Assembly: GCA_030512335.1 (NCBI GenBank)
Contig: JAULSU010000006.1
Location: 682,001 to 746,000, forward strand
Source: Immersiella caudata
Lineage: Eukaryota > Ascomycota > Sordariomycetes > Sordariales > Lasiosphaeriaceae
Length of the DNA: 64,000 nt
Reading direction: 5' to 3'
The position numbers were made by a program, and so were the translations under genes. The first letter of the stretch is position 1. Each line of letters begins with the position of its first letter. The notes under the pieces were generated by a model. The model made no database searches and was not told the DNA's origin. It saw only the letters and a list, made by a program, of their open reading frames with translations. This document shows, piece by piece, positions 58,742-64,000 of the stretch.

Positions 58742-59233
58742 TTACAACTTCGCCTTGGTCTGCGCCTTCTTGAGAATGGGCTCCATCTTGGTCGCCTTCA
58801 TCACATCGCCCTTGATCTTGAGCTTGCCCGACATGAATAGCCTCTGGGCGTTGGCCTTGCCGGCGACGAGGGCGGCGAAGTCGGCGTCGGAGAGGGAGAG
58901 GGTGACTGTGACGCAGTTTGTTAATACCGTAGATTGGAGCTGGGTTGGGAAAGGGGCTTACCGGTGGGCTTCTCGCCGAGGCCCTTGCCGACCTCGCCCT
59001 TGTTCTTGAGGTCAATGTGCCAGCTCTCGGTCTCGCCAGCAGCGTTCTTGATATTGAAGGCGAAGACGGCGTTGCCCTGCTTGATGGCGTCCTTCTTCTC
59101 GGCAGGGTCGGATAGGGCGGCCTGGATGGCCTCGAAGGCGGCCGAGGAGGGGAACTTGTCTGGGTGGCGGTATGTCAGTCACTGCGCCGGGCGCATCGTA
59201 ATTGGAGAGCAACGTACCGTTCTTGAGAGACAT
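58742..59233 (-). CDS. SCP2 sterol-carrier domain protein with PTS1
   Basis: Small lipid-binding protein; the fold carries sterols, fatty acyl-CoAs or phospholipids. Exons 59233-59218, 59159-58962 and 58905-58742 give 125 residues, essentially one SCP2 domain. Landmarks are FPSSAAFEAIQAAL, AVFAFNIKNAAGETESWHID, a Lys/Gly stretch NKGEVGKGLGEKP, and LSDADFAALVAGKANAQRLF with GKLKIKGDVMKATKM. The C-terminus is AKL, a type 1 peroxisomal targeting signal, so a peroxisomal matrix location is likely. The first exon encodes only MSLKN. Both introns split codons and have consensus ends. Stand-alone SCP2 proteins of this size are common in filamentous fungi. Confidence 0.92.
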
Positions 59234-60050
59234 GCTGGCGGTTGATGTGGGGATAGAGAAGTTGGAGCGAGGCGCAATTGATGGCGTTTGGGTATAAAAC
59301 TTAGAAAGTAGAATCTGACGTAAAAGGGACAGTAGAAAAAGGAGGAACGGTGTACCCTTTTAGAGTCAGCAGAGTCGAAATCCGGATGCGATGACGCTTG
59401 GCCTGTGTTCGGCTTCGGAGGTTCCACCCAGCACGCGGCCCCCCCGCCAGCATGTGAATTGTGCCTCGGCCATTCGCATTCCAGCGGTTTCCGTTCAGGG
59501 AGCACGCGCCCATCCAGTCCCGATGATGCACTGCCAGGCCCACTGAGCCGAGACGGGAATGGGGGATGCCCCACTTTGATGGTTTTTACTGGGTCAACCC
59601 CCCACATGGAAGGAGCATGGCCGTCTCTTCCGCCGTCTCGTCCCGCGCCGACGCCGACACATGCGTTTGGGAGTCGATGTACGACGGTTGAAGGTTATGA
59701 TGCAACGGCTCAAAGTTATAAAGGTGGTTTGAGTAACGCGGGCGGGTTGCGGCTCGGAGAGTCTAGCCCTAGCCGTTTCCCGATTGTTCGACTGACGCAT
59801 CTCCTTTCGTTTCTTCTGTTGATCGTGGAACCGTCGTCAAGCGGCTGGTGATCTTTACAAGACTTTGCTTGCTTTACTACGTTAGTAAAGTTGCTAGGCA
59901 CATTCGAAATATCTTCTATCGACCAGATCAAACACCGATTGCCCAATCCAAACTCGATTCCGTTCCAGAAACGCCAACATCGCAACCAGACAGCACCCCT
60001 ATTCATCTTGAAGATCCCCTCCACAACACACAATCCCCTTACCAACTCCC
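59234..60050. other. intergenic 0.8 kb
   Basis: SCP2 promoter side and downstream of the GH55 gene. Nothing recognised apart from short overlapping ORFs. Confidence 0.5.
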
Positions 60051-62814
60051 TCACAACAAATCCACAACCCCCATAACCAACCCGCCAACCAAAAGCCCCC
60101 ATCCCGTCCTCACCCGTTCTCTCCCCCCTCCATTCTCCTTCACGTCTTCCTCCCCTCCCTCTCCTTCACCACCATTCTCATCATCCATCTCTCCCCCATC
60201 ATCCCCATCCCCTCTATCCTTCCCCTCCTCCTCCTCCTCCTCCCTCCTCGCTTCCACGTCCCTCAAATAAGCCACCACCACTCCGCCCCAACCTCCCTTC
60301 TTCCCGTCCTGCTTCACCACCGTTCCATTCCCCCCTCCATTTCCAGCATCCCAAACCATATTCTCCACCGCCCTCGTAGCCAACCCATACAAATACGTCG
60401 ACGCAGCATCAGATATACCCACCAAACTAGTCTGGCAAATCCCACCCGTAGCCATGCAATTCGCATCAGCGAGTAATCCGTCTCGCATGCCATTGAAGAA
60501 CGTCCATAGCGCAGACCCATGCACCGTGATGTTATCCGAGTGGGAGATGGACATAGCCCAAGCACGACGACAGTGTGCGTCATCTGGGAGACAGTGTTCA
60601 AAGGTGGGATCGCCGTGCGCAGCGTTTGGTACCCACGGGGATGGTGCCGAGGAGAGGGTGCCTGCGCCTTGCCAGTAAGGGGATTCAGTTTGTTGCAGGG
60701 CCATGTACACGTTTGAGGCATTGTGGAGGGAGTATTGGTATAAAACGCAGTGCTCGAAGGAGGTGCCGAGCATCCAGACGGGGGAGGTGGATTGGATCAG
60801 GGCGCCGCGGCCCACGGCGATGTTTTGCGGGGGAGTGGAAGGGTCGAGGAACGTGTCAAGACCGTGGTCGGCAACCCAGCCCCATATGCCTTCGAGGTAG
60901 GCGGAGGAGGAGGGGGCGAGGTGGAGGAGGGCGAAGGCGGCTTTACAGGTGGAAGGGGGGGTGGAGGGGGAGGAGCATTTGGTGTTTATGGGGGTGTCGG
61001 CGGAGCCGCCGACGCGGAGGACGACGTTGAAGAGGGAGACGCTGCCGGGCGAGGGCAAGGCCATGTTTATTTGGAGGAGTATGGCGCCGGGGAGGACATC
61101 GCCGACGGAGATGAGAATGTCGCTGAGTTGGGCGGCGCCCGATTCGCCGGGGCGGCCGACTTGGACGATGGGTTGGGGCGAGGCAGGGTTAGTGAAGTGA
61201 TCACCAAGAGCAGTGATGGTAGAGAAGACCTCGCCGACGAGGCGGGAGCCAGGAGGGACGTAGATGGTTTCAAGGGTTTGGTAGACGCCCTGCGGGAGGA
61301 AAATGAGCTTGCAGCCTGCGTGTTTGCGGAGGATGGCGTTGATGGAGGGACCGTCATTGTGTAAGTCTGCCCCCTGTTAGCTATCCCTGAAACCCTATCA
61401 CCTCAGACTTGTTGACTTACTATCTCCCCAGACCCTGAACTCAGGATCCTCCTTCACATTAACCACCATCCCCACATCCCATTCCTCATACTGCGGCAGA
61501 GCCTTCACAAAATACTTCCCCCTGTCCACTAACGCCCTCGCTCTCGGCGCGACGTACATCGCGCCCCCCTGATACCCATCCGGCTCCGTATTCCCCAACA
61601 CCCAACTCTGCCCCTGTGGAACGGAGCCCCCTCTCAGAACCCTCCCATCAGTCGCCTTTGCCAGATTTGCCCCCCTGAATTCCACCCCATCCATCACCAG
61701 CGAGACTGAGCTCTGTGTTGACCCCGAACTTGGAGCGTAGACCAGCACGCCAACTCCAGCTTGGTCGAAGATGGAGTCTATGACGGAGATGGCACCGGCG
61801 CTGCCTTCTCGAGCGGCATCAATACCGGTGGTGCAGGAGAGAAAGTGGCAGTTTTGCACTGTCGTAACGTGAGACCACTTTATGTAGATTCCCGTAGCGC
61901 ATGAGGTGAAGGTGAGGTTTTTGACTAGATATTGCTGGGAGGCGATTTGGAGGCCGATAGCGCCGCCGGTGAGGATCTGGATGTGTCAGTATGGGTGGGA
62001 ATAAACCCCCCCCAAAAAAAATTCCCATGAAAAGAAACGGCAGGGCAGACTCACACTGTCGCTCATCAACGACGCCGATCCACCGTAGCTCATCGAAATC
62101 CCAACGTGTGCTGATCCGACCGGCATGGTGACATGCACATTAACAAGACTACAGCTCTGCGAGACGGACCACTCCATCCCCCTAGCCTGCACGTGCCTGG
62201 AGATTCGTGAGGTGTTGATCCGGAAGTTGCGCACCGCCATGTAAAAGTTCTTAGTCGCTCCATTTTCGCCCTGATACAGATCGTACCCGTGAATTACAGG
62301 CTCAGTGTTGAGTGATGAGTCGGCGATGAGAGTTGGGATGTTGACGGCGTCGCCTACGAGAAAAGTGTAAACTAGCAACTGGATGGGCTCTTTGATGAGG
62401 TAGGTCCCCGGAGGAACGTAGATGTAGGCTGGCCGGGTGCTGACGGTGTTTCCGGCCCTTTGCCATGCTGGGGGTGGTTTAGTAGCTATTCATCCACTGG
62501 TGTACGACTTCACAGAGCCGAGCATCTCACTTACCGTGGACGGCATCGTTGAAGGCCTTGGAGGAATCATTGACACCGGTATCATCGGCTCCGTATGATA
62601 ACATATTCCTGTAGTACTGATACGCCGAGTCGGTGCTATAAGGCGTTACCCCGTTGTGAGCGACCTCGGCGCGCCACCACATTTTCGGGGCCCCAGCAGC
62701 CGGAGCGGGACATGCTTCCCGTCGGTGTATCTCCGCTTCGGCGGACTGTTGCAGGTTCCCCGTAACACCAGCGGCTAGAAGGAGCGTGTGTACTAGCGAA
62801 TGACGGGCCATCAT
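60051..62814 (-). CDS. GH55 beta-1,3-glucanase-like secreted protein
   Basis: Predicted exo/endo-beta-1,3-glucanase of glycoside hydrolase family 55, made of two right-handed beta-helix (pectate-lyase-like) halves. Exons 62814-62535, 62467-62055, 61976-61421 and 61366-60051 give 854 residues. An N-terminal signal peptide (MMARHSLVHTLLLAAGVTG) is followed by a short propeptide with a possible Kex2 site HRR. The first helix begins MLSYGADDTGVNDSSKAFND with PPGTYLIKEPIQLL. The second begins after the third intron with LHNDGPSINAILRKHAGCKL and PPGSRLVGEVFSTI. The C-terminus is unusual: an acidic, Gly-rich run of about 60 residues, then a short hydrophobic end (GWGLLVGGLVMGVVDLL) that could be a GPI-attachment or membrane signal. 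Catalytic residues were not mapped, so activity is inferred from fold. Confidence 0.87.
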
Positions 62815-63682
62815 GATATCTTGCACGATGCCGTTGTCGGCGCAAAATCACAGGTTGGGAGTTTCTGTATAAGTCAGCGCACCACACATCTCACAGCCGT
62901 CAACCCCAAGGGAAATCCCCTCCTAGCAAACGGTCGTTTGGCAGCCGCAGTTAAATCTAGAGAAAAATCAACACGCATTGAGGTTTACATACCATCTGAC
63001 ATCATGTCTGGCCATGACCGTGAATCCCCTCGGGGATCGCCATGCCAGGGCGTCGTGCCGCCACATCTTATGGACTTGAAGTATTATCCCCCATTTTATC
63101 CCCACTTGCAAGGTGTAAAACCAAGGCCCATGGGTTCGCGTCGCTGCCACAGCTCAATGGCTCATCCAGTTTGCCTTTCGGTTAGGTAACTTTGCAAGCT
63201 ACCCATTGACGCGCCGCACTGCGCCCGCCCGGTGAATGAAGGGCCTCAAAAGCTGCGTCTGTCTATGGTTGACGTCGCAACCATGGTGGTAAGGCTGTAA
63301 ATGAAGCGGCCAAGCGGGTATTTTGCAGGAGGGAGATGTCATTTTTACCGGGCTTCTCCAACAGTGCTAGAAGAACCCGCCACTGTAACGAGGCAGACGG
63401 TGACTGGCTTCTCCATGTCTTCGAGCTGGAAAAGACGGCTGGTTGGCTCTCCGCTGTCTCCTAAGTCGCACGAGCAGAGTTGTGATGTGAATACGGATTC
63501 GGGAGCTGCAAAACGATGCGTCTGCCAAGCCGGATGTGTCAAATGTCAGGGCGGAGTGGCGAGAAGTTTTGTGATCGGCGTGCTGGTGTCTGCTTTGACG
63601 CTAAAGACATCTTGATCGAGGTAAAGCTGCGGGAGGAATCAAGGTCTCGTGAACGGATGCAAAAATGCAAAAACGAAAATCT
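62815..63682. other. intergenic 0.9 kb, GH55 promoter side
   Basis: Upstream of the GH55 gene and downstream of tRNA-Ser on the same strand. No coding signature seen. T runs on the minus strand near 63656-63680 serve as the tRNA terminator. Confidence 0.5.
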
Positions 63683-63764
63683 CGACGTGGGCCTGATTCG
63701 AACAGACGCCCCCGAAGGGACTAGATTTCGAGTCTAGCGCATTAGACCACTCTGCCACCACGCC
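63683..63764 (-). tRNA. tRNA-Ser(CGA)
   Basis: Acceptor GGCGTGG pairs with CCACGTC (one G-T pair). The anticodon arm CTAGA-CTCGAAA-TCTAG reads anticodon CGA (serine), intronless. A long variable arm (CCCTTCGGGGG core), as in class II tRNAs, is followed by T loop TTCGAAT. Length 82 with discriminator G. T-rich blocks follow on the minus strand (TTTT and TTTTT), suitable for Pol III termination. Confidence 0.93.
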
Positions 63765-63979
63765 TTGATGGTAAATCAGCTCGCTAAACGGGCCTAGAAA
63801 GATAGTCGGCGTTGCTTAGACGAAGCGAAACTGTCCAGTGGCGGCAGTCCGGCCGTGGCCCCCTTTCCTTGAGCGGCCCCTGAGGGCGGCCCCTTTCTGT
63901 AGAGGTAGCACAATCGTTTGTTTTCGCTGGCGGAGATTCACATTCCTGGGCTCAATTAACAGCCGAATTCATTAAATAA
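63765..63979. other. spacer between head-to-head tRNA-Ser genes
   Basis: 215 bp separating the 5' ends of two divergent tRNA-Ser genes. Non-coding; it contains upstream flanks for both. Confidence 0.6.
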
Positions 63980-64000
63980 GGCGTGGTGGCAGAGTGGTCT
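63980..64000 (+). tRNA. tRNA-Ser, partial at window end
   Basis: The last 21 bases are identical to the first 21 bases of the tRNA-Ser on the other strand (acceptor GGCGTGG, TGGCAGAGTGGTCT). The gene runs off the window, so the anticodon is not visible. Confidence 0.8.

Overview
The window is nuclear DNA of a filamentous ascomycete (Pezizomycotina, most likely Sordariomycetes). The protein-coding genes are widely spaced. Most are split by short introns (about 47-165 bp) with GT..AG ends and a CTRAC/CTAAC-like branch sequence, and the tRNAs are eukaryotic. The proteins are typical of filamentous fungi: FacB, Nup2 with a C-terminal Ran-binding domain, a Boi-type SH3-SAM-PH protein, a Pmp3 proteolipid, a GH55 glucanase and a NACHT/ankyrin NLR-like relic. 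The species cannot be named from sequence alone. No secondary-metabolite cluster, transposon, CRISPR array or viral gene was recognised.

Layout. 0-9 kb: ribosomal protein L22, a BTB-domain protein, Pmp3, a YGR210C-type GTPase (with a 10-nt micro-exon), and a SET-domain methyltransferase divergent from the GTPase. 9-20 kb: the acetate regulator FacB between two long gene-poor stretches, then a Pgc1-like glycerophosphodiesterase. 19.8-23.1 kb: a broken alpha/beta-hydrolase-NACHT-ankyrin gene with several frameshifts and stops. 24.4-32.2 kb: an unrecognised protein built of eight C-x2-H-ending cysteine repeats plus a Gln/QGSW-rich tail, an Lpl1-like lipase whose catalytic serine codon is split by a hairpin-bearing intron, a spliced tRNA-Asn, endonuclease III and an AN1 zinc-finger protein. 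35-46 kb: glutathione-dependent formaldehyde dehydrogenase, a DUF952 protein, Nup85 and Boi. 48-54 kb: a dienoyl-CoA isomerase-like enzyme, TFIIH subunit Tfb5, a single-pass PPxY membrane protein and, running to 57.5 kb, Nup2. 58-64 kb: a peroxisomal-type SCP2 protein, a GH55 glucanase and two head-to-head tRNA-Ser genes, the second cut by the window end.

The genes are mostly unrelated housekeeping functions and do not form an obvious cluster. Weak functional themes are lipid/acetate metabolism (FacB, dienoyl-CoA isomerase, SCP2, Pgc1-like and Lpl1-like lipases) and the nuclear pore (Nup85, Nup2). The two least explained features are the cysteine-repeat protein at 24,425-25,684 and a block-wise switch of third-codon-position usage (C-ending codons changing abruptly to G/T-ending codons) inside several genes. 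All splice structures were inferred by eye from reading frame, splice consensus and remembered family sequences, without transcripts or database searches.
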